Source of the DNA: Flavitalea plasmicola
Lineage (GTDB): Bacteria > Bacteroidota > Bacteroidia > Chitinophagales > Chitinophagaceae
NCBI RefSeq assembly: GCF_030546645.1
Contig: NZ_JAUOTO010000007.1
Location: forward strand, 434,001-498,000
Length of the DNA stretch: 64,000 bases
Direction: 5' to 3'
Part shown: positions 8,362 to 16,080 of the stretch, one piece after another
Layout: each line of letters begins with the position of its first letter
How positions within the stretch are numbered: the first letter of the stretch is position 1
Notes under the pieces: generated by a model
Told to the model about the DNA's origin: nothing
Seen by the model: only the letters and a program-made list of their open reading frames with translations
The model's database searches: none
Position numbers and translations under genes: made by a program

Positions 8362-8623
8362 AGATTGGGCTTAAAGAGTAGACGGAAGGAGAGGATAGTA
8401 GCAGTCAGGTGATAGATGCTGTGAAAATAACACTTATTTCTTATAATATGCCATCCGCCGTGCAACGGGAAAATGAATTTTTGTTATAATACTATCTCTA
8501 TACGAGCGCCTAAGAAGATGCCCTGAAATCTTTTATTTTTTCTTGTTCCATTGGAATAAAACATTATACCTAGACATAATTCTACGGCGGATTCTATAGG
8601 AAATTATACTTTACAGGTCTAAA

Positions 8624-8746
8624 GAATAAGGTTTAGGGTAATGGGCTTTGATAGTAGTAGCCAAATCCCCCTGGTATGTGGGGGCGAGAAGCCTTAGCCA
8701 ACATTAGCATGTTGAGTTAAAAATAGCATTACAAACCGCCTTATTC
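8624..8746 (+). ncRNA. Possible structured RNA (three-way junction)
   Basis: A long-range stem closes the element: GAATAAG (8624-8630) with CTTATTC (8740-8746) and GTAATG (8638-8643) with CATTAC (8727-8732), with a symmetric 7x7 interior stretch that may add GTTT/AAAC pairs. Inside are GGCTT/AAGCC (8644-8648, 8689-8693) capped by CCCCC/GGGGG (8667-8671, 8680-8684), and the perfect hairpin CAACAT-TAGC-ATGTTG (8699-8714). The 3' strand of the closing stem overlaps the arm of a terminator hairpin, so the two are mutually exclusive, as in riboswitches and terminator-ended small RNAs. The plus strand is preferred because of the terminator, but no plus gene follows; on the minus strand it would be in the leader of the kinase-terpene synthase cluster. 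Confidence 0.4.
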
Positions 8747-8765
8747 CTAGGGCGGTTTATTTTAT
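8733..8765 (+). terminator. Terminator-like hairpin overlapping the structured RNA
   Basis: AAACCGCC (8733-8740) and GGCGGTTT (8751-8758) pair perfectly over eight bases with a 10-nt loop, followed by ATTTTAT. Its left arm is also used by the closing stem of the 8624-8746 element. Confidence 0.55.
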
Positions 8766-8821
8766 CCCCGGCTTTCTTCATCATAATTCATAGAAAAATT
8801 TCCTGCCCCTTTTCCACGCGT

Positions 8822-9229
8822 TCAACACACCGGCGGCCGCTGAGCTTTTTTCCCGGACAGAAGCATCGCCTCCCGCAACATACTTTTCAATGCTTCCAGA
8901 CCCTGCGCCTTCGGATAATGATAAACTTCGGAATAAGCCAGTAAGGAGGCATCCGGCTTAAGATCGGAATAAATGATCACCGGGATGCTTTCATATCGTT
9001 CGTCGTTCCGCAGCAGCTCAAGAAACTCCCTGCCATTCATGACAGGCATTTTCATGTCCAGGAAAACGATATCGGGAATGGCGATCTCCTGGCTTTCCAG
9101 TTTGTCCCATGCATCCTGGCCATGTAAGGCATAATAACAAAGTATATCCGGGTCAACATTTTCCAATGTCTCCCTGAATATATGCGCATCCTCATAGTCG
9201 TCATCGACAAGTAGAAATTTTTGTTTCAT
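8822..9229 (-). CDS. Stand-alone receiver-domain protein (CheY-like)
   Basis: A 135-residue single receiver domain with no output domain: acidic cluster D9-D11 (VDDDYEDA), phospho-acceptor D58 (IVFLDMKMP), S88 and K107 (YHYPKAQG). The YEDA...HIFRETLE pattern is that of the phytochrome-type (Rcp1-like) receivers common in Bacteroidota. Such proteins work by protein contact or as phosphate shuttles in phosphorelays. It lies on the same strand as, and 460 nt upstream of, the histidine kinase, which could be its phosphodonor; this is inference from position only. Confidence 0.9.
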   Translation of the reverse strand: MKQKFLLVDDDYEDAHIFRETLENVDPDILCYYALHGQDAWDKLESQEIAIPDIVFLDMKMPVMNGREFLELLRNDERYESIPVIIYSDLKPDASLLAYSEVYHYPKAQGLEALKSMLREAMLLSGKKAQRPPVC

Positions 9230-9343
9230 GTCATCGGTTTAATCGTCCTGTTTTAGTGAAAGTCGTGTCTTTAAAGATACGACAATAGCCTGAAAGATCA
9301 ACGGGGCGCTAAATTCCAGGCTTTTCCGGTGCAGGCGCACAAC

Positions 9344-9377
9344 AAAAAGCCGAACAGATATTTCTGCCCGGCCTTTG
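9344..9377 (-). terminator. Terminator of the first PepSY-like gene
   Basis: On the minus strand a hairpin formed by the GCCG and CAGA/TCTG segments around 9348-9375 is followed by five T, about 50 nt after the stop of the gene at 9427-9885. Confidence 0.5.
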
Positions 9378-9426
9378 TCCAACTAAAAATCAAACGATAA
9401 AGCTCGTGTTCGTATATATAGGTGTA

Positions 9427-9885
9427 TTATTGTTCCGCTGTCTTCTTCGTCTTGGAATATACCTCCCAGCTATCGATCCCGTTGCTGCGCAATACGATCT
9501 TCTTGTCCGCGTTCTCCAGCGTCACATAATAGGTCGTCTGCTCGTCTGCCGCGATCTCAAAAAGATCGGAGATCCAAAAACCCGTATAGTCCCTTTTCAA
9601 TGGCGTGAGCAGGCTGATAGGCAGCTGGTCGGATACGATGTTGCGGACAACGGCCGTCATCTGACCGTCATTGTTATAGTAAGCATAGAGTACCTGGTCG
9701 TTCATGGTGAACTCTACTTTTACATAGCCTGTCTTCTGTTCCCACCTGATATTTTTTGCGTTGCCGAAATCCTTGTGAAAAGATTTTACTGCCAGTTGGT
9801 TTACATCTGTTTCATCAGTCCCGTTGGCGAAAGCGCTAAGTCCCATCATAAGCACGGTAGCGATGGATAAAATAATCTTGTTCAT
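9427..9885 (-). CDS. Secreted PepSY-like protein (first of two)
   Basis: A 152-residue protein with a signal peptide (MNKIILSIATVLMMGLSAFA) and one to two PepSY-like beta-alpha-beta repeats typical of the small exported DUF2874/PepSY-like family in Bacteroidota: SFHKDFGNAKNIRWEQ, then VEFTMNDQVLYAYYNNDGQM. The family is periplasmic or surface located and its role is unknown. A clear paralogue lies at 13410-13874; both share the order signal peptide, F..FP/GNA..W, Y.V.F..N, and the N-IVSDQLPIS/N-LPINIL segment. The 5' side is very A/T-rich. A hairpin structure is present 60-130 nt upstream. Confidence 0.75.
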   Translation of the reverse strand: MNKIILSIATVLMMGLSAFANGTDETDVNQLAVKSFHKDFGNAKNIRWEQKTGYVKVEFTMNDQVLYAYYNNDGQMTAVVRNIVSDQLPISLLTPLKRDYTGFWISDLFEIAADEQTTYYVTLENADKKIVLRSNGIDSWEVYSKTKKTAEQ

Positions 9886-10353
9886 TTTTCTTCTTTTTAT
9901 AATTTTTTTAAAATTTGTTTTGATTTCCTCCTGTATAGAACGTGTAGCCTGCTCTGCTTTTGTCGAAGATGGTTCTTTCCCGGGGTATCCATCTTCGGTA
10001 CATGCGGTACGCTACATATAAGACGCAGCCTTTTCTCCGATGTTGCAGCTGCCTCAAAAATTTTTTCTGCTTTTTTTCTTTATTTTAAAGAGCGATATCA
10101 AATGTCTCACATCCTTTGACGAGGCAAAGCTAGAAAGGTTACACTCCATCTGCAATACAATCTACACGAGCGGCGTCCTATATGAAGGAATTGTGAACAG
10201 TCCTTCGGAGAATATTTTTAACAACCCCTGAAACCCTTTGCAGTCCTGCATTAGCGCCGGTTTCTTAATAAAAATATAAAATCCGCCACCATCTTGTTAA
10301 ACCATAGGAACGGTGGTTGGTCCCACCAAAAAGAAATTCAGTAAATTGTGTTT
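9886..10353. other. Divergent intergenic region with a folded element
   Basis: About 470 bp between the minus PepSY-like gene and the plus ACP phosphodiesterase gene. It contains a nested hairpin structure at 9943-10016, an oligo-A/T leader next to the PepSY gene, and a small GGTGG/CCACC hairpin near 10310-10325 before the next gene. A 63-codon frame at 10040-10231 is low-complexity and not considered a gene. Confidence 0.5.
9943..10016. other. Nested hairpin element (possible RNA structure)
   Basis: TGTAGC (9943-9948) pairs with GCTACA (10011-10016), enclosing a perfect nine-pair stem CGAAGATGG/CCATCTTCG (9964-9972, 9989-9997) and a GTAC-ATGCG-GTAC hairpin (9998-10010). The three stems form a compact junction. 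It could be in the leader of the minus PepSY-like gene or of an independent RNA; the strand is not clear. Confidence 0.4.
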
Positions 10354-10968
10354 GTGAATTATCTGGCACATGCATACCTGTCCTTCGATATACCCGACAT
10401 AGCAGTAGGCAACCTGATCAGTGACTTTGTAAAAGGGAAAAAAAAGCTGGACTACCCAGTCACCATAGGCCACGGCATTGCCCTCCACCGGTCCATCGAC
10501 ACTTTCACCGACACGCATCCCATTACCAGTGAAGCCAAAAGCTATTTCAGGGCCGATTATGGTCTGTATGCCGGTCCGCTGATCGATGTCGTATACGATC
10601 ATTTCCTTGCCAACGACCCTGCTCAATTCCCCGATCCCGCCAGCCTGGAGGCCTTCACCGGCAGGACCTATGAGCAGCTCGCCAGCCGTCAGGACCTGTT
10701 CCCCGACCGCTTTGCCCGCCTTTTCCCCTATATGAGGTCCCAGAACTGGCTTTACCATTACCGCTCCCGGGAAGGCATCTACAACAGCTTCCATGGCCTG
10801 GCCCGCCGCGCTACCCATATGCCCGACCCAAAAAAGGCCTTTCAGCTCTTCGAAACACAATACGAAAGCCTGAAAGATTGTTATAGCCGTTTTTTTCCGT
10901 CGCTTAAGGATTTTGCTTTTAGTCAGCTGACGGCCGTCTCCACTATTCCATTAGGTGGGAAAAATTGA
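10354..10968 (+). CDS. Acyl carrier protein phosphodiesterase (AcpH) family protein
   Basis: About 204 residues of the AcpH/DUF479 family, which in E. coli removes the 4'-phosphopantetheine arm from holo-ACP. The N-terminal NYLAHAYLSF and GNLISDFVKG are the family hallmarks, followed by GHGIALHRSIDTFTDTHP, whose His and Asp residues match the HD-like metal site, and YDHFLANDP. The GTG at 10354 was preferred since family members begin Met-Asn-Phe/Tyr-Leu-Ala-His; a GTG at 10348 would add two residues. No strong promoter motif was seen. It is followed by a gene with its own promoter overlapping the last codon. Confidence 0.88.
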   Translation: MNYLAHAYLSFDIPDIAVGNLISDFVKGKKKLDYPVTIGHGIALHRSIDTFTDTHPITSEAKSYFRADYGLYAGPLIDVVYDHFLANDPAQFPDPASLEAFTGRTYEQLASRQDLFPDRFARLFPYMRSQNWLYHYRSREGIYNSFHGLARRATHMPDPKKAFQLFETQYESLKDCYSRFFPSLKDFAFSQLTAVSTIPLGGKN

Positions 10969-10969
10969 A

Positions 10970-10977
10970 TAATTTTG
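10970..10977 (+). promoter_or_regulatory. TAATTTTG -7 element before the DUF2911 gene
   Basis: Exact match to the Bacteroidota -7 motif TAnnTTTG, 18 nt before the ATG at 10996 and directly after the preceding stop. It argues against the in-frame TTG at 10975 as a start. No good -33 TTG at the usual spacing. Confidence 0.55.
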
Positions 10978-10995
10978 CCATACATAAATCAATTG

Positions 10996-11568
10996 ATGTC
11001 TATGAACCTTCGTAATGTAGTCCTCGCCGCCGTCCTGATAATGGGCCTCGACCACGCCGATGCCCAAACCAAACCCGCCTCCCTGGACAAATCACCCATG
11101 GACATGTGCTACTTCCCGGTGGACTATCCCGTCCTGAAGATCCAGGATAAGACCCCCGGCCCCCTCATTGCCCGGGCTATTTACAGCCGCCCCCAGAAAA
11201 ACGGGCGCCACCTGTTCGGCGACCTGGTAGAATATGGCAAAGTATGGCGCCTGGGCGCCAACGAGGCCACGGAAATTGAATTTTTTCAGGACGTTAAGAT
11301 CGATAATAAAAAAGTAAAGAAAGGCCGCTACACGATCTACGCTCTCGTGGATACGGACAAATGGACCATCATCCTGAATAAGGAAACAGACACCTGGGGA
11401 GCCTTTCGCTATGACATGGCCAAAGACGTGCTGCGCACCACTGTCGCGGTGGAAAAGCAGCCTGAAATAGCAGAAGCCTTCTCCATGGAATTTGAAAAAG
11501 CTAAAAAGGGCGCCTTGCTCATCATCAACTGGGATGATGTGCTGGTAAAACTCCCCATTAGCTGGTAA
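10996..11568 (+). CDS. Secreted DUF2911 protein
   Basis: A 190-residue exported protein: signal peptide (NLRNVVLAAVLIMGLDHADA) followed by a DUF2911 domain recognised by SRPQKNGRHLFGDLVEYGKVWRLGANEAT-type sequence, then a central KKGRYTIYALVDTDKWTIILN segment. DUF2911 proteins are common in Bacteroidota, beta-rich and of unknown function. ATG 10996 is used; ATG 11002 is equally possible. The stop is one base before the asnB start, so the two genes are translationally linked, although there is no obvious functional link. Confidence 0.85.
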   Translation: MSMNLRNVVLAAVLIMGLDHADAQTKPASLDKSPMDMCYFPVDYPVLKIQDKTPGPLIARAIYSRPQKNGRHLFGDLVEYGKVWRLGANEATEIEFFQDVKIDNKKVKKGRYTIYALVDTDKWTIILNKETDTWGAFRYDMAKDVLRTTVAVEKQPEIAEAFSMEFEKAKKGALLIINWDDVLVKLPISW

Positions 11569-11569
11569 T

Positions 11570-13417
11570 ATGTGCGGTATCGCAGGCATCTTATCCCCCG
11601 ACCCGGCAAACATCAGCCGGCAGCGCTTGAAGAAAATGACGGACGCCATCGCCCATCGCGGCCCGGATGGAGAGGACGCCTGGATCAACCCTTCAGGCCA
11701 GGTAGGTCTTGGTCATCGCAGGCTGGCGATCATCGATCTCAGCCCCGCAGCCGCGCAGCCCATGCATTACCTGGACCGCTATACCATCCTGCACAACGGG
11801 GAGATCTATAATTATCTTGAGCTAAGAAGCCTGCTGCAATCCAAAGGCTATCATTTTACTTCAGCATCTGATACAGAAGTGATCCTGGCGGCCTATGATC
11901 ATTATGGCTCTGAATGCCTGCAGTACTTCGACGGCATGTTTGCCTTCGCCATCTGGGACGAGCGCGAAAGAAAGTTATTTGCCGCCAGGGACCGCTTCGG
12001 CGAAAAGCCCCTCTTCTATTTTAAGGATGCCACCCAATTCCTGTTCGCCAGCGAGATGAAAGCGCTCTGGGCCGCCGGTGTAAAAAAGGAAAGCAATAGA
12101 AAGCTGATATTCAACTTCATCACCATCGGCTATACCCAGAACCCCGCCAATGGCTTCGAAACTTTTTACAACGGCATTTGCAAGCTGCCTGCGAGGAGTT
12201 TTCTGGTGTATCAGGCCGATTCCGGTCAGCTTACCACTTCCCTTTACTGGGACATCAGGATAGGCGACAGCTACTCTCCAGGGGAAGATGACGCCATCAG
12301 ACAGTTTACAGGCCTTCTGTCCGCCTCTATCCGGCGCAGGATGAGATGCGACGTGCCGCTGGGCACCAGCCTCAGCGGTGGCCTGGACAGCTCGTCCGTC
12401 GTAGCCAGCCTCTTCGCCCAAAAAGGACATCCCCGCCGGCTGCAGACATTTTCAGCCATCTTTCCCGGCTACGAAAAGGACGAGTCCGGCTTCATCCGGC
12501 TCGTTAGCGAACGATTTCCCATCGACAGCCACACGATAGAACCCTGCGCCACAGACCTGGTAAAAGACTTTGAAAAGCTGGTCTACCACCAGGAAGAGCC
12601 GTTCCTTTCCTCCAGTGTCTATGCCCAGTTCAAAGTATTCGGGCTGGCAGGCAGCCACGGCGTAAAAGTTTTACTGGACGGCCAGGGAGCCGACGAGCTC
12701 CTGGCCGGCTATCATAAATATTATCACTGGTACTGGCAGGAGCTGTATCGGAATGACAAGAAAGCCTTCGTCCTGGAATTGGAGGCAGCCAGGGAATCCG
12801 GAGTAGACGACCGGTGGACCTGGCGTAACAGGCTGGCCGCCAACCTCCCGGTCTATGCAGGCATCTTCCTGAAGAAAAAAAGAACAGCCGCACAACGCAG
12901 CAGCAAAGGCCTTTCCCGGGATTTCGTCGGCCAATTCGGGTTCTCTTACTATGACATCCCGCATTTCGACCGCCTCAACGGTGTACTGTATTACAACACG
13001 TTCATGAATGGAATGGAAGAGCTGCTGCGCTATGCGGACCGCAGCTCCATGGCCCATGGTGTAGAAGTGCGCCTGCCTTTCCTGGACCATGAGCTGGTTG
13101 AGTTCCTCTTCTCCCTTCCTTCCCATTTCAAGATCAGGGAAGGGTGGACAAAATGGCTGCTACGGACCAGCATGGAGAACGATTTGCCCAAAGAGATCGT
13201 CTGGAGAAAAGATAAGACAGGTTACGAACCTCCACAGCGCTCCTGGATGCAACACCCCGCCTTGCAGGAATATATCCACGAGGCCCGGCGACAGCTGGTG
13301 AAGGCGAAGATCCTGGCCCCGGCTGTATTGCACAAAAAAATTCAGCCGCAGGATGCTCATGCGGCTGAAAACAACGATTGGCGATACCTGGTCACGGCAG
13401 CGTGCCTGACTAGTTAG
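11570..13417 (+). CDS. asnB: Asparagine synthase (glutamine-hydrolysing)
   Basis: A 615-residue class II amidotransferase that makes asparagine from aspartate, ATP and glutamine. The nucleophile Cys2 follows the initiator Met (MCGIAGIL), RGPDG at 30-34, HNGEIYNY near 75-82 is the glutaminase signature, and the synthase half has the pyrophosphate loop SLSGGLDSSSV at about residue 263. The second half contains DGQGADELLAGYHKYY and the C-terminal RLPFLDHELVEF block. Members of this family in glycan clusters amidate uronic acids or other substrates, but here no such cluster is near. Its 3' end carries the terminator of the opposing gene at 13341-13369, and the two genes overlap by 8 nt. Confidence 0.93.
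   Translation: MCGIAGILSPDPANISRQRLKKMTDAIAHRGPDGEDAWINPSGQVGLGHRRLAIIDLSPAAAQPMHYLDRYTILHNGEIYNYLELRSLLQSKGYHFTSASDTEVILAAYDHYGSECLQYFDGMFAFAIWDERERKLFAARDRFGEKPLFYFKDATQFLFASEMKALWAAGVKKESNRKLIFNFITIGYTQNPANGFETFYNGICKLPARSFLVYQADSGQLTTSLYWDIRIGDSYSPGEDDAIRQFTGLLSASIRRRMRCDVPLGTSLSGGLDSSSVVASLFAQKGHPRRLQTFSAIFPGYEKDESGFIRLVSERFPIDSHTIEPCATDLVKDFEKLVYHQEEPFLSSSVYAQFKVFGLAGSHGVKVLLDGQGADELLAGYHKYYHWYWQELYRNDKKAFVLELEAARESGVDDRWTWRNRLAANLPVYAGIFLKKKRTAAQRSSKGLSRDFVGQFGFSYYDIPHFDRLNGVLYYNTFMNGMEELLRYADRSSMAHGVEVRLPFLDHELVEFLFSLPSHFKIREGWTKWLLRTSMENDLPKEIVWRKDKTGYEPPQRSWMQHPALQEYIHEARRQLVKAKILAPAVLHKKIQPQDAHAAENNDWRYLVTAACLTS
13334..13370 (-). terminator. Terminator of the opposing PepSY-like gene, inside asnB
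   Basis: Read on the minus strand, TTCAGCCGCA and TGCGGCTGAA (13341-13350 and 13360-13369) form a perfect ten-pair stem with a 9-nt loop, followed by seven T (13334-13340). It lies 40 nt beyond the stop of the gene at 13410-13874 and within coding sequence of asnB (residues near 590). Confidence 0.75.
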
Positions 13418-13874
13418 CTTTTTTATACTTCTCTACGACCTGCATATTCCCGTCCGCATTCGATTTAACAGTGATCCAGTTCTCATCATCCTCCAGCTTG
13501 ATATAATACTCCACCGCCGCATCCGTCGTCATCTCGGTAACGCCAAATACTTTTTTATCGGCGTATTTCTTTTGCAGACGGCAAAGGATGTTGATGGGAA
13601 GGTTCTTCTCCTTGTAGTAACGGAGACTGCTGATAAAGTTCCCATCCTTGTCATAATCGATCTTGGTAAGGACGCCGTTCTCCGAAAAATTGACGGTATA
13701 TCGGTCCGCCTGCTCCAGCCATTTCACCTGCTGCGCGTCAGGAAAGGTTTTCTTGAAAGAATTAAGTATTTTTTCGCTGATGGTAAATCCATCAGTAGCA
13801 AAGGCTCCAGCCGTCAGCGTCATAAAACAGACGAGGGTGAAGAGGGTCTTTTGGATGAATACGCGCGGTGTCAT
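13410..13874 (-). CDS. Secreted PepSY-like protein (second of two)
   Basis: A 154-residue exported protein with a signal peptide (residues 1-26, LFTLVCFMTLTAGAFA) and PepSY-like repeats: KTFPDAQQVKWLEQADRYTVNF and ENLPINIL, then YYIKLEDDENWITVKSNADG. It is a paralogue of the protein at 9427-9885 with the same domain plan. Function of the family is unknown; related PepSY-like proteins bind or inhibit partners. The upstream 290 bp are A/T-rich with a near-match promoter. Convergent overlap of 8 nt with asnB. Confidence 0.75.
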   Translation of the reverse strand: MTPRVFIQKTLFTLVCFMTLTAGAFATDGFTISEKILNSFKKTFPDAQQVKWLEQADRYTVNFSENGVLTKIDYDKDGNFISSLRYYKEKNLPINILCRLQKKYADKKVFGVTEMTTDAAVEYYIKLEDDENWITVKSNADGNMQVVEKYKKAN

Positions 13875-14163
13875 AAATGGTTATTTTTAAAATTTTTTAT
13901 TGAATAAGTCAATTAATAACGTAAAACTATTGTTCCAAAGCGCGCAAGTCAAGCCAAACTTTACGTTCGGTATAAAGTTTTTACCCATCGTATTATGCCG
14001 GACTCTCCTTTAGGTTACCCAACACCGTAAAAAAAGATTTGAAACCTGTGAAATATCGGACGAAACGGTAAAAAGTCATGTTGCTCCCGCGGGGTTAAGC
14101 TTTTGTTAAACCGGATTAGTGGTTTTCGGTATCTTTACAAATTCAAGAAATCACACCACACCA

Positions 14164-15303
14164 ATGAAGCTTTCAACCAAACTCATCCATGCAGGCATGG
14201 AGCCCGATCCTTCCACAGGCGCCATCATGACCCCAATCTACCAGACCTCTACCTATGTACAGTCCGCCCCGGGCAAACACAAGGGCTATGAATATGCCCG
14301 CTCGCAGAACCCCACCCGCCAGGCGCTGGAGACCGCCATGGCCGCGATAGAGAATGGGAAACATGGCCTTTGCTTCAGCAGTGGCGTGGCAGCCACGGAT
14401 GCCGTATTACGATTGCTGCTGCCGGGAGACGAAGTCATCGCAGCCAATGATATGTACGGCGGCACCTACCGCCTGTTCACAAAAATATTCGAACCCACCG
14501 GGATCAAATTCCACTTCGTCAATATGCAGGATGCGGCGAATATCAAACAGTACATCACCCCAAAGACCCGTCTCATCTGGGCGGAAACACCGACCAACCC
14601 CCTGATGAATATCGTCGACATCGCCGCCGTGGCCGCTATCGCCCAACAACATTCCATTCTGCTTTGCGTGGACAATACCTTTGCTTCGCCTTACCTGCAG
14701 AACCCGTTGGACCTGGGAGCAGACCTGGTATTGCATTCCGCCACCAAATACCTGGGCGGACACAGCGATGTCATTCACGGCAGCCTGGTAATGAATGACA
14801 CCAGCCTCCGCGATAAATTATATTTCATCCAGAAAAGCTGCGGGGCCGTCCCCGGCCCACAGGATTGCTTCCTGGTACTGCGCGGCCTGAAGACCCTGCA
14901 CGTACGCATGGACCGGCATTGTTATAATGGTGAAAAGATCGCTCATTTCCTTCGCAGCCACCCCAAGGTAGGGCAGGTGTACTGGTGCGGATTCGAAGAC
15001 CATCCCGCCTATGACATCGCCAGGCGCCAGATGCGGGGCTTCGGCGGCATGATGAGCTTCACCTTGAAAGATGACAGCCTGGCGACAGCCACCCGCGTAC
15101 TTTCTTCCACCCACCTCTTTGCGCTTGCCGAAAGCCTGGGAGGCGTGGAATCCCTGATCAATCACCCCGCCAGCATGACCCATGCTTCTATCCCCCGTGA
15201 AGAAAGGATAAAGAACGGGCTCAGCGATTCCCTGATCCGGCTCAGCGTGGGCATCGAAGACGCGGACGACCTGATAGAAGATCTCCGCAAAGCCATCGGG
15301 TAA
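14164..15303 (+). CDS. Cystathionine gamma-synthase/beta-lyase family PLP enzyme
   Basis: A 379-residue Cys/Met metabolism enzyme. PLP is bound by K195 in HSATKYLGGHSDV; Y98 (NDMYGGTYR) and D170 (VDNTFASPYL) are the usual cofactor contacts, and SRQNPTR/YARSQNPTR is the substrate-side loop. The group covers cystathionine gamma-synthase (metB), cystathionine gamma-lyase and methionine gamma-lyase; residues seen here do not settle which. ATG 14164 was chosen because it starts the conserved N-terminus (KLSTKLIHAG). A near-match -7 (TATCTTTA) lies about 30 nt upstream. First gene of a likely three-gene operon with TIGR02757 and S41 genes (gaps 12 and 9 nt). Confidence 0.9.
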   Translation: MKLSTKLIHAGMEPDPSTGAIMTPIYQTSTYVQSAPGKHKGYEYARSQNPTRQALETAMAAIENGKHGLCFSSGVAATDAVLRLLLPGDEVIAANDMYGGTYRLFTKIFEPTGIKFHFVNMQDAANIKQYITPKTRLIWAETPTNPLMNIVDIAAVAAIAQQHSILLCVDNTFASPYLQNPLDLGADLVLHSATKYLGGHSDVIHGSLVMNDTSLRDKLYFIQKSCGAVPGPQDCFLVLRGLKTLHVRMDRHCYNGEKIAHFLRSHPKVGQVYWCGFEDHPAYDIARRQMRGFGGMMSFTLKDDSLATATRVLSSTHLFALAESLGGVESLINHPASMTHASIPREERIKNGLSDSLIRLSVGIEDADDLIEDLRKAIG

Positions 15304-15315
15304 CGATACGACCAC

Positions 15316-16071
15316 ATGACGACAACACCTCAAGATCTTCGCACGTTCCTGGATAGAAAGGTGGATGAATACAATCGTCCATCTTTCATTGCCAGCGACC
15401 CCATCAGCATCCCACGGGCATTCACCAAACAGGCGGACATCGAGATCTCCGGTTTTTTCGCAGCCATCTTCTCCTGGGGCAATCGCACGACCATCATCAA
15501 CAAGTCGCGACAGCTGATGCAGCTGATGGATAATGCCCCCCATCAATTCATTTTACAGCACGAAGAAAAAGATTTAACAAAACTGTTAAACTTCCGGCAC
15601 CGCACCTTTAACGACACTGACCTGCTGTATTTCATCGAATTCTTCCGGCATCATTATACCCATTACGATTCCCTGGAAGACGCCTTCCTCCATACGCCCG
15701 ACCACCTCTCCGGCTTCTATCATTATTTCTTCTCTCTGGACCAGGTCCCACCCCGTACCTACAAGCACATCGCCACGCCGGAGAAGAACTCCAGCTGCAA
15801 ACGACTGAATATGTTCCTCCGCTGGATGGTACGCGACGACGACAGGGGAGTGGACTTCGGCATCTGGAAAAGGATCTCCCCCAGCCAGCTCATCTGCCCC
15901 CTGGACGTTCATGTTGCCAGGGTAGCCCGCCGCTTCGGATTGATGACCCGGACGCAGACGGACTGGCAGGCAGCCTTGGAGCTTACCGGTTATTTAATTA
16001 CATTGGACGCAGACGATCCCGTGAAATATGATTTTGCCTTATTCGGACTGGGCGTCATGGAAAAATTCTAA
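15316..16071 (+). CDS. TIGR02757/DUF2400 family protein
   Basis: A 251-residue soluble protein of a family widespread in Bacteroidota and other bacteria but of unknown function. Recognisable blocks are SDPISIPRAFTKQADIEISG, SWGNRTTII, and near the end SQLICPLDVHVARVARRFGL. The conserved LDVHVAR/ F.R..D architecture has been compared with helix-hairpin-helix DNA glycosylase-like folds in some annotations, but no catalytic motif was identified here. It is 12 nt after the PLP enzyme gene and 9 nt before the peptidase gene, so it is inside an operon. Confidence 0.85.
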   Translation: MTTTPQDLRTFLDRKVDEYNRPSFIASDPISIPRAFTKQADIEISGFFAAIFSWGNRTTIINKSRQLMQLMDNAPHQFILQHEEKDLTKLLNFRHRTFNDTDLLYFIEFFRHHYTHYDSLEDAFLHTPDHLSGFYHYFFSLDQVPPRTYKHIATPEKNSSCKRLNMFLRWMVRDDDRGVDFGIWKRISPSQLICPLDVHVARVARRFGLMTRTQTDWQAALELTGYLITLDADDPVKYDFALFGLGVMEKF

Positions 16072-16080
16072 ATCTTGACT

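Larger units (their letters stand above)
8362..8821. other. Intergenic region upstream of the kinase-terpene synthase cluster
   Basis: This 460-bp gap between the kinase and the stand-alone receiver gene has no open frame worth calling. Bases 8370-8600 are A/T-rich and featureless; bases 8624-8758 fold into a compact multi-hairpin element described separately. No clear TAnnTTTG promoter was found on either strand here. Confidence 0.6.

Noticed and set aside
10040-10231. 63-codon frame before the ACP phosphodiesterase gene
   Set aside because: Starts with poly-Phe low-complexity sequence, no ribosome site, and overlaps a hairpin-rich region.
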